Assembly: GCA_020632755.1 (NCBI GenBank)
Contig: JACKEY010000007.1
Span: forward strand, 292,438 to 356,437
DNA length: 64,000 nt
DNA from: Alphaproteobacteria bacterium
Lineage (GTDB): Bacteria; Myxococcota_A; UBA796; UBA2385
Direction of reading: 5' to 3'
Both the position numbers and the translations under genes were made by a program. How positions within the stretch are numbered: the stretch's first letter is position 1; every line of letters begins with the position of its first letter. Under the pieces are notes generated by a model, which did not search any database, was not told where the DNA came from, and saw nothing but the letters and a program-made list of their open reading frames with translations. Shown piece after piece: positions 23,958 through 32,519 of this stretch.

Positions 23958-25349
23958 ATGCGGACTCCCTCCCAGGCCCGGGCCTTCGTCCTGCTCGCCG
24001 CCCTTGGCGCGTCGAGCGTGGCCGTTGCTGCGCCCGGTGATCACATCGGCGGGGAGAACGCCACGCTGGTGCCTTCGCTCGACGTGGGCGTTCAGCACCG
24101 GACGAACGTCTACCTCCAGGAAGGCGAAGCAGGCGGCGGAGTGCCGGTCTCGGACGGCACCGCCCTGTACGTGAACCCGGCCATCGCCCTCAACGCGAAG
24201 AGCGATGCGGCCACCTTCGACCTCGACTTCTCGTACACGGCCCGCAAGTTCTTCCAGTCGGATGTGCAGAACCTCGACCGGTTCAACATCCTCGACGGCG
24301 GCTTGCGGCTGAATCTGCTGCCGCGCAGCCCGGTGGGCTTCAAGATAAACGACCGCATGGCGCTCTCCGGCTACGAAGCCGAAGACGACGCCCAGGTCAG
24401 CAAGTCGGCCTACCAGTCGCACTTCGCCAACGACCTGACGGGGCTCATCGCCGTGCACCCGGGCGGTCCCCTGGAAGTGGACGCGGGTGGGCGGCTCGGC
24501 ATCGACAACTGGTCGGTGCCCGAAGAGTTCAAGAGCTCCGCCGACGACCGGGCAACGGACCTGTCCACCACGTCGGGCCTGACCGGCCCGGGCCTGAACA
24601 GCCGGCTGTCCTACGGTGGCCTGCTGCGCGCCAAGTGGCGGTTCTTCCCCAAGACGGCCGTCGTGCTGGACGTGGACTACACGCGCAACAACTGGGCCGA
24701 CAACGTGCTCGATGCGCAGGGTGACGGCGTCTCGCGGGAAGAAGTGGGGGACTACCTCGCTGTTCCCGACTCCAGCATCTGGCGTGCCCGCACGGGCCTG
24801 CGGGGTCGCGTCACCGACAAGCTGGTCGTGACCGCCCTGGTCGGCTTCGGACAGGCGCTCTACAGCGAAGACTCCGTGACCACCGCGGCGGACGAACTCG
24901 GCATCGGTGACAGCGCCGAATTCAGCGACACGACCGGCTTCGCGACCGACCTGAAGTCCTTCCCTGACGGCTTCCTGGCGGAAGTGTCGGCCGACTACTC
25001 GCCGGCGAAGGCCCACACCTTCACCGTGGGCTACCGCCGCGACTTCCAGGACACGTACTTCACGAACTACGTGGGCTACGACCGGCTGCTGCTGAACTAC
25101 GAGGGCCGGTTCGCCGAGCGCGTCGGCCTCGAGCTGTCCGGCACCTACCGTTCGGAGCGGTACGTCGGTGAGGTCACGCGGAACGACGGCCTGATGAAGG
25201 TCGGCGGCGAGCTCGCCTACTACGTCAAGGACTACCTGAGCATCCGCGCGGGCTCCGGCTGGCATGGCCGCCGGTCGACCGACGGCTCGCATCCGGAAGT
25301 CGAATACGACGACGTCAAGGTGTTCGGCGGACTGCGCTTCGTCTACTGA
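23958..25349 (+). CDS. Outer-membrane beta-barrel protein of the Glt/Agl-like cluster
   Basis: 463 aa. Signal peptide (about 1-25, ending VAAP), then alternating amphipathic strands through the whole chain (for example LVPSLDVGVQHRTNVYLQ, FTVGYRRDFQDTYFTNYVGY, ELSGTYRSERYVGEV) and a C-terminal aromatic residue (GLRFVY), the usual outer-membrane insertion signal. Its position at the end of a cluster with an ExbB/ExbD-type motor, TPR scaffolds and a TonB-like tail suggests the outer-membrane element of the machine, like the GltA/GltB/GltH barrels. The ATG has GGAAG nearby. It converges on galE with a hairpin between. Confidence 0.82.
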   Translation: MRTPSQARAFVLLAALGASSVAVAAPGDHIGGENATLVPSLDVGVQHRTNVYLQEGEAGGGVPVSDGTALYVNPAIALNAKSDAATFDLDFSYTARKFFQSDVQNLDRFNILDGGLRLNLLPRSPVGFKINDRMALSGYEAEDDAQVSKSAYQSHFANDLTGLIAVHPGGPLEVDAGGRLGIDNWSVPEEFKSSADDRATDLSTTSGLTGPGLNSRLSYGGLLRAKWRFFPKTAVVLDVDYTRNNWADNVLDAQGDGVSREEVGDYLAVPDSSIWRARTGLRGRVTDKLVVTALVGFGQALYSEDSVTTAADELGIGDSAEFSDTTGFATDLKSFPDGFLAEVSADYSPAKAHTFTVGYRRDFQDTYFTNYVGYDRLLLNYEGRFAERVGLELSGTYRSERYVGEVTRNDGLMKVGGELAYYVKDYLSIRAGSGWHGRRSTDGSHPEVEYDDVKVFGGLRFVY

Positions 25350-25356
25350 CGGCGCT

Positions 25357-25374
25357 GCGCCCTTCGCAGGGCGC
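25357..25374. terminator. Bidirectional hairpin between beta-barrel gene and galE
   Basis: GCGCCCT (25357-25363) / AGGGCGC (25368-25374) with loop TCGC, in the 48-nt gap between two converging genes. Confidence 0.5.
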
Positions 25375-25397
25375 TCCCCGAACCTCGACCCCACCGC

Positions 25398-26378
25398 TCA
25401 GTAGCGGGGCGCCTTCGCCCACGCGGCTGCGGTCGTGACGATGCCGTCGATGTCGGTGTGCTCGGGCTCCCAGCCCAGGGCTGCGCGGATCTTGGACGGA
25501 TCGGCGTAGAGCCCGGCCGCGTCGCCCGGGCGGCGGTCCGCGTCCGCGTAGGGGACCGGGGCGCCCAGCACACGACCGACGCTCTCGATCACCTCGAGGA
25601 CGGTCGTCCCCAATCCGGTGCCGACGTTGTAGGCGTCGCCAGGGTCGCCGGCCAGGAGCCGCTCCATCGCGAGCAGGTGGGCGCTCGCCAGGTCGCGGAC
25701 GTGGATGTAGTCGCGGACGCAGGTGCCGTCGCGGGTCTCGTAGTCCCGGCCGAACAGGGCGAGCGGCGGTCGCTGGCCGAGCGCCGCCTGCAGGCAGAGG
25801 GGGATCAGGTGGGACTCCGGCTGGTGGGACTCGCCGAGCCCATGCTCCGGCATCGCGCCCGCCGCGTTGAAGTAGCGCAGCGTGGTCACGCGGAAGCCCT
25901 CGCGCTCGCGGACCTGGGCGAGGATGCGCTCGACCATGTCCTTGCTGTCCCCGTAGGGGCTGACCGGCGCCCTTGGGTGGTGCTCGTCCAGGGGCAGGTA
26001 GGCGGGGTCGCCGTAGATGGCGCAGGTGGACGAGAACACCAGGTTCTTCACGCCGGCGTCGGCCATCGCCTCGAGCAGGGCCGCGGTGCCCCCGACGTTG
26101 ACGTCGTAGTACCGCAGCGGACGGGCCACGCTCTCGCCGACCAGGCTCTTCGCTGCGAAGTGCATCACGCCGTCGAACCGGCCCCGGCGCAGGACGTCGG
26201 CGAGGGTGGCCCGGTCGCGGATGTCGCCCTCGTAGAGCTCGCCCTGGACGGCCTCGCGGTGGCCGGTCGACAGGTCGTCGTAGGCGGCGGTGTGCCAGCC
26301 GCGCTCTCGCAGCGAGGCTGCGGTGCAGCTGCCGATGTAGCCGGCGCCACCGACGACGAGGATGCGCGGGGAGGACAT
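25398..26378 (-). CDS. galE: UDP-glucose 4-epimerase
   Basis: 326 aa, normal length for GalE. The NAD-binding motif GGAGYIGS is at residues 10-17, the catalytic Ser is in FSSTCAIYG, and the YxxxK pair is Tyr142-Lys146 (SPYGDSK). The C-terminal half has YNVGTGLGTTVLEV and the RPGDAAGLYAD substrate segment. It interconverts UDP-glucose and UDP-galactose in the cytoplasm for surface polysaccharides. I chose ATG 26378, with GGAG 7 nt upstream; a longer open frame upstream lacks family similarity. It stands alone on the minus strand, divergent from ftsK. Confidence 0.95.
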   Translation of the reverse strand: MSSPRILVVGGAGYIGSCTAASLRERGWHTAAYDDLSTGHREAVQGELYEGDIRDRATLADVLRRGRFDGVMHFAAKSLVGESVARPLRYYDVNVGGTAALLEAMADAGVKNLVFSSTCAIYGDPAYLPLDEHHPRAPVSPYGDSKDMVERILAQVREREGFRVTTLRYFNAAGAMPEHGLGESHQPESHLIPLCLQAALGQRPPLALFGRDYETRDGTCVRDYIHVRDLASAHLLAMERLLAGDPGDAYNVGTGLGTTVLEVIESVGRVLGAPVPYADADRRPGDAAGLYADPSKIRAALGWEPEHTDIDGIVTTAAAWAKAPRY

Positions 26379-26526
26379 GGGGGGCTCCGGGAGGGGGGAG
26401 GGGAGGACCCGGGTGGTGGACGCAAGCCGTCGGCTGCATTCCGCGTAGGGGAGGAAGGGCAACCTGCCGTGTCCGGCCGGGCCGGGCCAGCGGCCGAGGA
26501 ACCTGGAATCCACATCAACCCATGAC

Positions 26527-26555
26527 GTGACGCGTCAAGACTCCTTTGCTAAGGT
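26527..26555 (+). promoter_or_regulatory. Candidate ftsK promoter overlapped by a 10-bp palindrome
   Basis: -35-like GTGACG (26527-26532), 17-nt spacer, -10-like TAAGGT (26550-26555). A perfect palindrome TGACGCGTCA (26528-26537) overlaps the -35, a good position for a repressor site. The gap also carries the galE promoter on the other strand, not identified. Confidence 0.4.
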
Positions 26556-26582
26556 GCATGCTGACTTGATCTCGGAGGAGTC

Positions 26583-29500
26583 GTGGCGAAGACCCGAGCG
26601 GCCGCCAGCCGGAAGAGCGACAAGACGCGGGGACGAACCTCCGTCGACAAGACGGCAGCGTCCAAGACGGCGTCGTCGAGGGACGCGTCCTCCAAGACGT
26701 CGGCCTCTCCGGTCTCTGGCAAGGCATCGCCTCGCCGCACGAGCGGAGGCGCCGCGTCGCAGGGACCGGGCGGCGTCCGTCGGACCCTGTCCCGCCTGCG
26801 TCCGGTCGTGCTGCTGGGCGGGCTGCTCGGCTCGATCTACTCCGCCGTGGCCCTGGCCACCTGGAACCCCCTCGACCCGTCCTGGACGCACGCCAGCGGC
26901 ACCCAGGTCACCAACGCCGGGGGCCCTGTCGGCGCCGTGCTGGCCGATCTCCTGTACCAGGTGCTCGGCTACGGGGCGTGGTCCGTCCTGCTGGTGGGTT
27001 TTGCCCTCGGCTGGACCCTGGCCCGTCGCCCGCTCGGTGGACTCGGGCGCGTCCTCGGTGTCGCGGCTTTCTGCTGGGCGACCCTCGGCATGGTCGCGCT
27101 GGTCTGGCCGGCGCTGCCCGGTGCGGACTTCCCCGCTGGCGGCCTGGTCGGCGAGATCTCGGTCGAGAACATCCGGGGCCTGGTCGGTCCCGCCGGCACC
27201 TGGATCGTCCTGGTCGGGACGGTCCTCGCGTCGCTGCCCTTCGCTGCCCGCATCCGCCTGGAAGACCTCGCCGAGCGCTTCGTCGGCGGCGTCGAGACGG
27301 CGGCCCCCAAGGTCGGCCAGGCGGGCGTCGGCCTGGGCAAGCGCGCGGTCGGTGGTGTCGCCGCCGCTGGCGCGGCCGTGGCCGAGCGGGTGCGCGACGC
27401 GCGGGCCCAGGCACAGGCCCTCGACGAAGAAGAAGGCTGGGACGACGCCACCGCCTGGGGTCAGGAGGAAGGCGCGGTGCCCACCGGCACGGGCTGGGAC
27501 GGCGCGCCGCCCCCGACGAGCTGGCAGGACGACGCCGCTCCCGGCACCGCGTGGCACAGCGGGCCAGCCGCCGCGCCCCCTGTGGACCCGGTCCCGACCG
27601 GTCGCCCCGCCGTGGGACTCGAGAGCGTCGAGCCCGCTGCTTCGTCGTCGCGCGCCTTCTCGACGCCCGCGCTCGAGACGCCCGCGACCCCGACCCAGGC
27701 CAGCGGTCGCGCCCTGGTCGAGGCGGAGTGGGAGCCGACCCTGCCGCCGCCCATCGACGACAGCGACATGGTGCGGGACACCATCCCCGCCGCGGCGCTG
27801 GCGGCCGATCTGCCCCTGGATCGCAAGCCGCACGACCTCGTCGCGGCCTCGCGCCGGGCGGCCCGGCCGATGCACGCGGCCCCGTCCGAAGCCGGGCTCT
27901 CCGACGCCGGCACCGCTGCCGACACCTCCGAGCCCGCCGCCTCGAGTCCCTTCGGCGGCCGGGTGTCGGTGGCCCTGCCGCCCGAGCCCTCCCTCGGGCC
28001 GCGCGGTTCCGTTGCCCCGGTCCCGTCGGTCCGCGCCTCGGCCGCGGCCCTCGCCTCGGCCGCCGACCTGCCCGAGCCTGCCTCGCTGCACGGTCTGGTC
28101 GAGCCTCGCCGGCAGACCGAGCCTCCGGCTCCCGCCGAAGAAGCCCCCTACGTGCCGCCCAAGCGCGACGAGAAGACGCCCGGCCGCCGGGTCGAGGTGA
28201 CCCCGGGCAACCTCATCTCCGGCGGCGACGAAGACCGCGCCGAGCTCATCGCCGATCCCACCCCCTCGACCTTCGAGCTGCCCCACCTGGGCCTGCTCGA
28301 CACCCACGAGCGGGACATCGCGAAGTTCGACGAGATCGAGCTGCAGTCCCTCGCCCAGACCCTCGAGGAGAAGCTCGGCGACTTCAAGGTCGAAGGCGAG
28401 GTCGTCGCGATCCGCCCCGGCCCGGTCGTCACCACCTTCGAGTACCTGCCGGCGCCGGGCATCAAGATCAGCAAGATCGCCAACCTCTCGGACGACATCG
28501 CGATGGCGCTCAAGGCCACCCGCGTGCGCATCGTCGCGCCGATCCCCGGCAAGGGCGTCGTCGGCATCGAGATCCCCAACAAGAAGCGCATGACCGTCTG
28601 GTACCGCGACCTGATGGCCGGCGAGGTCTTCCGCAAGCACAAGGGGCCGCTGCCCATGGCGCTCGGCAAGACGTCGGAAGGCAAGGTCTACTTCGGTGAC
28701 CTCTCGAGCATGCCGCACCTGCTGGTCGGCGGCACCACGGGCTCCGGCAAGTCGGTCGGCGTCAACAGCATGCTGCTGACCATGCTCTACGCCCGCACGC
28801 CCGAAGAGCTCAAGCTGATCCTGATCGACCCCAAGATGCTGGAGTTCGAGCTCTACCGGGACATCCCGCACCTGCTGCACCCGGTCATCACCGAGCCCAA
28901 GCTCGCCAGCGCGGCGCTCAAGTGGGCCTGCATCGAGATGGACGAGCGGTACCGCACCCTGTCGCGCTGGGGCGTGCGCAACATCGCCGGCTACAACAAG
29001 GCCGTCGAGCGAGAGCTGGAGGACTGGTCGGTCGAGAAGGCCTGGCGCTACGCCCCCGCCGACTGGCCGGGGGACGAGGCGCCCCCGGTCCCGCAGAAGA
29101 TGCCGCACATCGTCATCGTCATCGACGAGCTCGCCGACCTGATGATGGTCGCGGCCAAGGACGTCGAGGAGAGCATCATCCGCATCGCCCAGAAGGCGCG
29201 GGCGGCTGGCATCCACCTCATCGTCGCGACCCAGCGTCCCTCGGTCAACGTCATCACGGGCCTCATCAAGGCCAACATGCCGAGCCGCATCGCCTTCCAG
29301 GTCCGGACGCGGGTCGACGGCCGCACCATCCTCGACCAGAACGGCGCCGAGAACCTGCTGGGCAAGGGCGACATGCTGTTCCTGCCGCCCGGCGTCAGCG
29401 CCCTGGTCCGCCTGCACGGCCCGTTCGTCAGCGACGACGAGGTCAAGAAGGTCACCGACTTCCTGCGGGACCAGGCGAGCCCCGACTACGAGGCCCAGAT

Positions 29501-29744
29501 CACGGCGGACGAGGACAACGCCGACCTTCCCGACAGCGACGAGGACTACGACGACCTCTACGACCTGGCGGTGGCCTACGTCTGCCGCCAGGGCAAGGCC
29601 AGCGCCTCGATGATCCAGCGCGAATTCCGCATCGGCTACAACCGGGCGGCCCGCATCCTGGAGTTCATGGAGCGCGACGGCGTGGTGGGCCCGGCGGACG
29701 GCGCCCGGCCGCGTGAGGTCCTGGCCCAGTCCCACGCGTCCTGA
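26583..29744 (+). CDS. ftsK: DNA translocase FtsK
   Basis: 1053 aa. A Lys/Ser/Ala-rich cytoplasmic N-tail (1-70) is followed by hydrophobic TM segments up to about residue 220 (RPVVLLGGLLGSIYSAVAL and others) and a long Pro/Ala/Glu-rich linker (about 280-540). The motor has Walker A GGTTGSGKS with Lys723 and Walker B HIVIVIDELADLM near 842. The C-terminal winged-helix gamma domain (about 990-1053, CRQGKASASMIQREFRIGYN) should read polar KOPS-type sequences. It pumps DNA at the septum during chromosome segregation. The GTG start has GGAGG 4 nt upstream. It probably leads an operon with lolA and rimO. Confidence 0.96.
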   Translation: MAKTRAAASRKSDKTRGRTSVDKTAASKTASSRDASSKTSASPVSGKASPRRTSGGAASQGPGGVRRTLSRLRPVVLLGGLLGSIYSAVALATWNPLDPSWTHASGTQVTNAGGPVGAVLADLLYQVLGYGAWSVLLVGFALGWTLARRPLGGLGRVLGVAAFCWATLGMVALVWPALPGADFPAGGLVGEISVENIRGLVGPAGTWIVLVGTVLASLPFAARIRLEDLAERFVGGVETAAPKVGQAGVGLGKRAVGGVAAAGAAVAERVRDARAQAQALDEEEGWDDATAWGQEEGAVPTGTGWDGAPPPTSWQDDAAPGTAWHSGPAAAPPVDPVPTGRPAVGLESVEPAASSSRAFSTPALETPATPTQASGRALVEAEWEPTLPPPIDDSDMVRDTIPAAALAADLPLDRKPHDLVAASRRAARPMHAAPSEAGLSDAGTAADTSEPAASSPFGGRVSVALPPEPSLGPRGSVAPVPSVRASAAALASAADLPEPASLHGLVEPRRQTEPPAPAEEAPYVPPKRDEKTPGRRVEVTPGNLISGGDEDRAELIADPTPSTFELPHLGLLDTHERDIAKFDEIELQSLAQTLEEKLGDFKVEGEVVAIRPGPVVTTFEYLPAPGIKISKIANLSDDIAMALKATRVRIVAPIPGKGVVGIEIPNKKRMTVWYRDLMAGEVFRKHKGPLPMALGKTSEGKVYFGDLSSMPHLLVGGTTGSGKSVGVNSMLLTMLYARTPEELKLILIDPKMLEFELYRDIPHLLHPVITEPKLASAALKWACIEMDERYRTLSRWGVRNIAGYNKAVERELEDWSVEKAWRYAPADWPGDEAPPVPQKMPHIVIVIDELADLMMVAAKDVEESIIRIAQKARAAGIHLIVATQRPSVNVITGLIKANMPSRIAFQVRTRVDGRTILDQNGAENLLGKGDMLFLPPGVSALVRLHGPFVSDDEVKKVTDFLRDQASPDYEAQITADEDNADLPDSDEDYDDLYDLAVAYVCRQGKASASMIQREFRIGYNRAARILEFMERDGVVGPADGARPREVLAQSHAS

Positions 29745-29782
29745 GAGAGGGCGGGGGAGGGGATGCGACCTCCCGCGGGTCC

Positions 29783-29811
29783 TTGCGACCCCACCCCGTG
29801 AACGCTACACG
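29783..29811 (+). promoter_or_regulatory. Weak candidate promoter for lolA-rimO
   Basis: TTGCGA (29783-29788), 17-nt spacer, TACACG (29806-29811), in the 92-nt gap after ftsK. Each hexamer matches only partly. Confidence 0.25.
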
Positions 29812-29825
29812 CCGCTGCTGTGCGC

Positions 29826-29832
29826 AAGGAGG
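29826..29832 (+). promoter_or_regulatory. Ribosome binding site deciding the TTG start of lolA
   Basis: AAGGAGG, an almost full anti-Shine-Dalgarno match, 4 nt before TTG 29837. Confidence 0.8.
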
Positions 29833-29836
29833 ACCG

Positions 29837-30535
29837 TTGTCCCGTTCCCGCTTCCCCTCGCTGGCCCGCCTGATCCTCGCCGCCGCCCTGGTGGCGCCGG
29901 CCCTGTCGGCGGCGCCTGCCTTCGCGCAGGGAGCACCCCCGGCCGCCGCCGAGGCGGACGCGGTCGTGGCCGGCATCGAGGCGGCCTACAAGGACGTGCA
30001 GTCCCTCCAGGCGAGCTTCACCCAGGTGGCGGTGAACGTTGCCATGGGCGACCGCATCACGCAGACCGGCACCGTCGCCCTGGCGCGCCCCCGCAAGATG
30101 CGCTGGGAGTTCACCGGCGACATGGCCAGCCAGTTCGTCACCGACGGCGCCAGCATGTGGGTCTACACCCCCGCCGACAACCAGGTCCTGGTCACCCCGG
30201 ATCTGGGCGGTGGCGGTGGTGGCGACGGCATGGACCAGCTGCTCGAGAGCCTGGACAGCCTCAGCAAGCACTTCGACATCAGCACCCTGGACGCGCCGGA
30301 AGGCAGCGCCGCGCTGTCGCTGGCCCCCAAGGCCGGCGCTGGCCAGTTCAAGCGCCTCGAACTGACCGTCGACCGCAAGGACTACACCCTCCAGAAGCTC
30401 GTCGTGGTCGACCCCTTCGACAACCGCACCGAGCTGACCTTCGCCGACGTGCAGAAGAACGCCACCTTCCCCGACGGGCACTTCACCTTCCAGATCCCCG
30501 ACGGCGCCACCGTCGTGAACACCGGCGGCATCTGA
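29837..30535 (+). CDS. lolA: Outer-membrane lipoprotein carrier protein LolA
   Basis: 232 aa. Signal peptide (about 1-31, ending AFAQ) and a LolA fold: helix with SLQASFTQVAVN, then GTVALARPRKMRWEFTGDMA, SMWVYTPADNQV and a C-terminal RTELTFADV strand. It ferries lipoproteins across the periplasm, apt in a genome this rich in lipoproteins. The start is TTG at 29837: an excellent AAGGAGG (29826-29832) lies 4 nt upstream and the signal peptide begins there, while the earlier in-frame GTG at 29783 adds 18 residues and has no such site. RimO begins 2 nt after the stop. Confidence 0.93.
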   Translation: MSRSRFPSLARLILAAALVAPALSAAPAFAQGAPPAAAEADAVVAGIEAAYKDVQSLQASFTQVAVNVAMGDRITQTGTVALARPRKMRWEFTGDMASQFVTDGASMWVYTPADNQVLVTPDLGGGGGGDGMDQLLESLDSLSKHFDISTLDAPEGSAALSLAPKAGAGQFKRLELTVDRKDYTLQKLVVVDPFDNRTELTFADVQKNATFPDGHFTFQIPDGATVVNTGGI

Positions 30536-30536
30536 C

Positions 30537-31877
30537 ATGGCCGAGCGCGTCCACCTCGTCAGCCTGGGCTGCCCCAAGAACCGGGTGGACAGCGAAGTCA
30601 TGGTCGGCAAGCTGGTCGGCGGCGGCTTCGAGCTGGTGGACGATCCCGAACAGGCCGACGTCATCGTCGTGAACACCTGTTCCTTCATCCAGCCGGCGAC
30701 CGAAGAGTCCATCGACACCGTGCTCGAGATGGCCGGCTACAAGCAGTCCGGCAGCTGCCGCAAGCTGGTGGTCACCGGCTGCATGGTGCAGCGCTTCGGC
30801 ACCGCGCTCGAAGACGAGCTGCCCGAGGTCGATCACTTCCTGGGGACCGGCGAGTACCACCGGATCACCGACGTGCTGGCCGCGCGCGAGGGCGCCGCCC
30901 CGCGGTCCTACGTCGACACGCCGCTGTACATCCACGACGAGCTGGCGCCGCGGCTGAACTCCTGGAAGCCGCACAGCGCCTACCTCAAGATCAGCGAAGG
31001 CTGCGACCACCGCTGCGCCTTCTGCATCATCCCGCAGCTGCGCGGCAAGATGCGCAGCCGCACCATCCCGAGCCTGGTCGCCGAAGCCGGCCGCCTGGCG
31101 TCGCAGGGCGTCGTCGAGCTCAACCTGGTCAGCCAGGACAGCACCGCCTTCGGCCGCGATCTCGCGGACGGCACCGACCTGGGCGGACTGCTGCGGGGCC
31201 TGGCCCGCGTCGACGGCATCGAGTGGATCCGGCTGCACTACGCCTACCCGATCGGCCTACCCGAGAGCCTGCTGCGCGCCATCGCCGAAGAAGACAAGGT
31301 CTGCTCCTACCTGGACATGCCCCTGCAGCACGCCAGCGGGCCGATGCTCAAGGCGATGCGCCGCGGCGTCACCCGCGCGGGCCAGGAGCGCATCCTGGAC
31401 CGTGTGCGGCGCTTCGTCCCGGACGTCGCCATCCGCACGACCTTCATCGTGGGCTTCCCGGGCGAGACCGACGCCGACTTCGCCGAGCTGCTCGACTTCG
31501 TCCAGGCCCAGCGCTTCGACCGCGTGGGCGTGTTCACCTACTGCCAGGAAGAAGGCACGCCGGCGGCCGAGCTGCCCGGCCAGGTGCCCGACGACGTCAA
31601 GGCCGAGCGCCAGGCCGCGCTGATGGCGGCCCAGGCGGACATCAGCCGCGCCGCGCTGACGGCCCAGGTCGGGCGCACCCTGCGTGTGCTCGTCGACGGA
31701 CCGGACGCCGAGCACCCGGACGTGCTCACGGCCCGCACGGCGACCCAGGCGCCCGAGGTCGACGGCGTCGTGTTCCTGGACGGCCCCGGCGCCGACGTGG
31801 TGCCCGGGCGCTTCGTGGACGTGCGCATCACCCAGGCCGCTGACCACGATCTCGTGGGTCGCGTGCTGCCCGGATGA
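30537..31877 (+). CDS. rimO: Ribosomal protein S12 methylthiotransferase RimO
   Basis: 446 aa. N-terminal UPF0004 domain with the RimO signature SLGCPKNRVDSEVM at residues 8-21, including one of three Cys for the auxiliary 4Fe-4S cluster. The radical-SAM cluster Cys156, Cys160 and Cys163 are in CDHRCAFC, followed by LRGKMRSR. A C-terminal TRAM domain starts near residue 380. It methylthiolates the conserved Asp of ribosomal protein S12. SLGCPKN separates it from the tRNA enzyme MiaB. The ATG is 1 nt after the lolA stop, so translation is coupled. Confidence 0.97.
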   Translation: MAERVHLVSLGCPKNRVDSEVMVGKLVGGGFELVDDPEQADVIVVNTCSFIQPATEESIDTVLEMAGYKQSGSCRKLVVTGCMVQRFGTALEDELPEVDHFLGTGEYHRITDVLAAREGAAPRSYVDTPLYIHDELAPRLNSWKPHSAYLKISEGCDHRCAFCIIPQLRGKMRSRTIPSLVAEAGRLASQGVVELNLVSQDSTAFGRDLADGTDLGGLLRGLARVDGIEWIRLHYAYPIGLPESLLRAIAEEDKVCSYLDMPLQHASGPMLKAMRRGVTRAGQERILDRVRRFVPDVAIRTTFIVGFPGETDADFAELLDFVQAQRFDRVGVFTYCQEEGTPAAELPGQVPDDVKAERQAALMAAQADISRAALTAQVGRTLRVLVDGPDAEHPDVLTARTATQAPEVDGVVFLDGPGADVVPGRFVDVRITQAADHDLVGRVLPG

Positions 31878-31992
31878 GCGCTGCGGCCGTGTCTTCCGCC
31901 GTCGCCTTGAGCGACGGTCCCATGTCAGCTACTTGTCGGTCCGTCCTGCGCCGCGTACCCTGCGGGCCTCACGGACGGCGTGGAGGAGACCG

Positions 31993-32430
31993 ATGCTGTC
32001 GATGCTTCTGACCCTGAGCCTGCTCGCCTGCGGCGACAAGGACAGCAACAAGATCAACAACGACGACGGCGGTGTCGACTCCGGTGACACCGGCGTGCCC
32101 GTCGACGAAGAGTGCGCCGAGATCGATCACGACCCGATCGAGAACGCACAGCTCATCGGCGTGCCCATCGACATCCAGGCCACCGTGACCGACGCCTCGG
32201 GCGTCTTCCTGGTCGAGCTGTACTACAAGCAGGAGACCACGACGACCTGGAAGCACCTGACCATGGTCGACCAGGGTGGGGGCAACTACGTCACCCAGAT
32301 CCCGGCGGCCGACGTGGGCTCCGGCGGCATGGACTACTACCTGCGCGCCGTCGACGCGGCCCAGAACGACTGCACCCTGCCGACCGACGGTGAAGACGAC
32401 GCCTGGCACTTCCGGGTGACCGCGAGCTGA
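31993..32430 (+). CDS. Small lipoprotein with Ig-like fold
   Basis: 145 aa. Lipobox LLAC at Cys13, an Asp/Gly-rich spacer (GDKDS...DSGDTG), and a domain of about 100 aa that looks like an immunoglobulin-like beta-sandwich: IDIQATVTDASGVFLVELYYK, then YYLRAVDAAQNDC and WHFRV. Two Cys frame the domain. Such domains often accompany surface or carbohydrate-binding proteins. The ATG at 31993 has GGAGGAG 4 nt upstream; a longer frame upstream runs into rimO and is not lipoprotein-like. Function unknown. Confidence 0.78.
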   Translation: MLSMLLTLSLLACGDKDSNKINNDDGGVDSGDTGVPVDEECAEIDHDPIENAQLIGVPIDIQATVTDASGVFLVELYYKQETTTTWKHLTMVDQGGGNYVTQIPAADVGSGGMDYYLRAVDAAQNDCTLPTDGEDDAWHFRVTAS

Positions 32431-32519
32431 GCGACGGCGGATCGGCACGGCGCCTGCACGACGGTGCGGGGCCGACCGGTCCGCCAGTCGTTAGGGGCGG
32501 CCACTGCGAGGGTTTCGAC

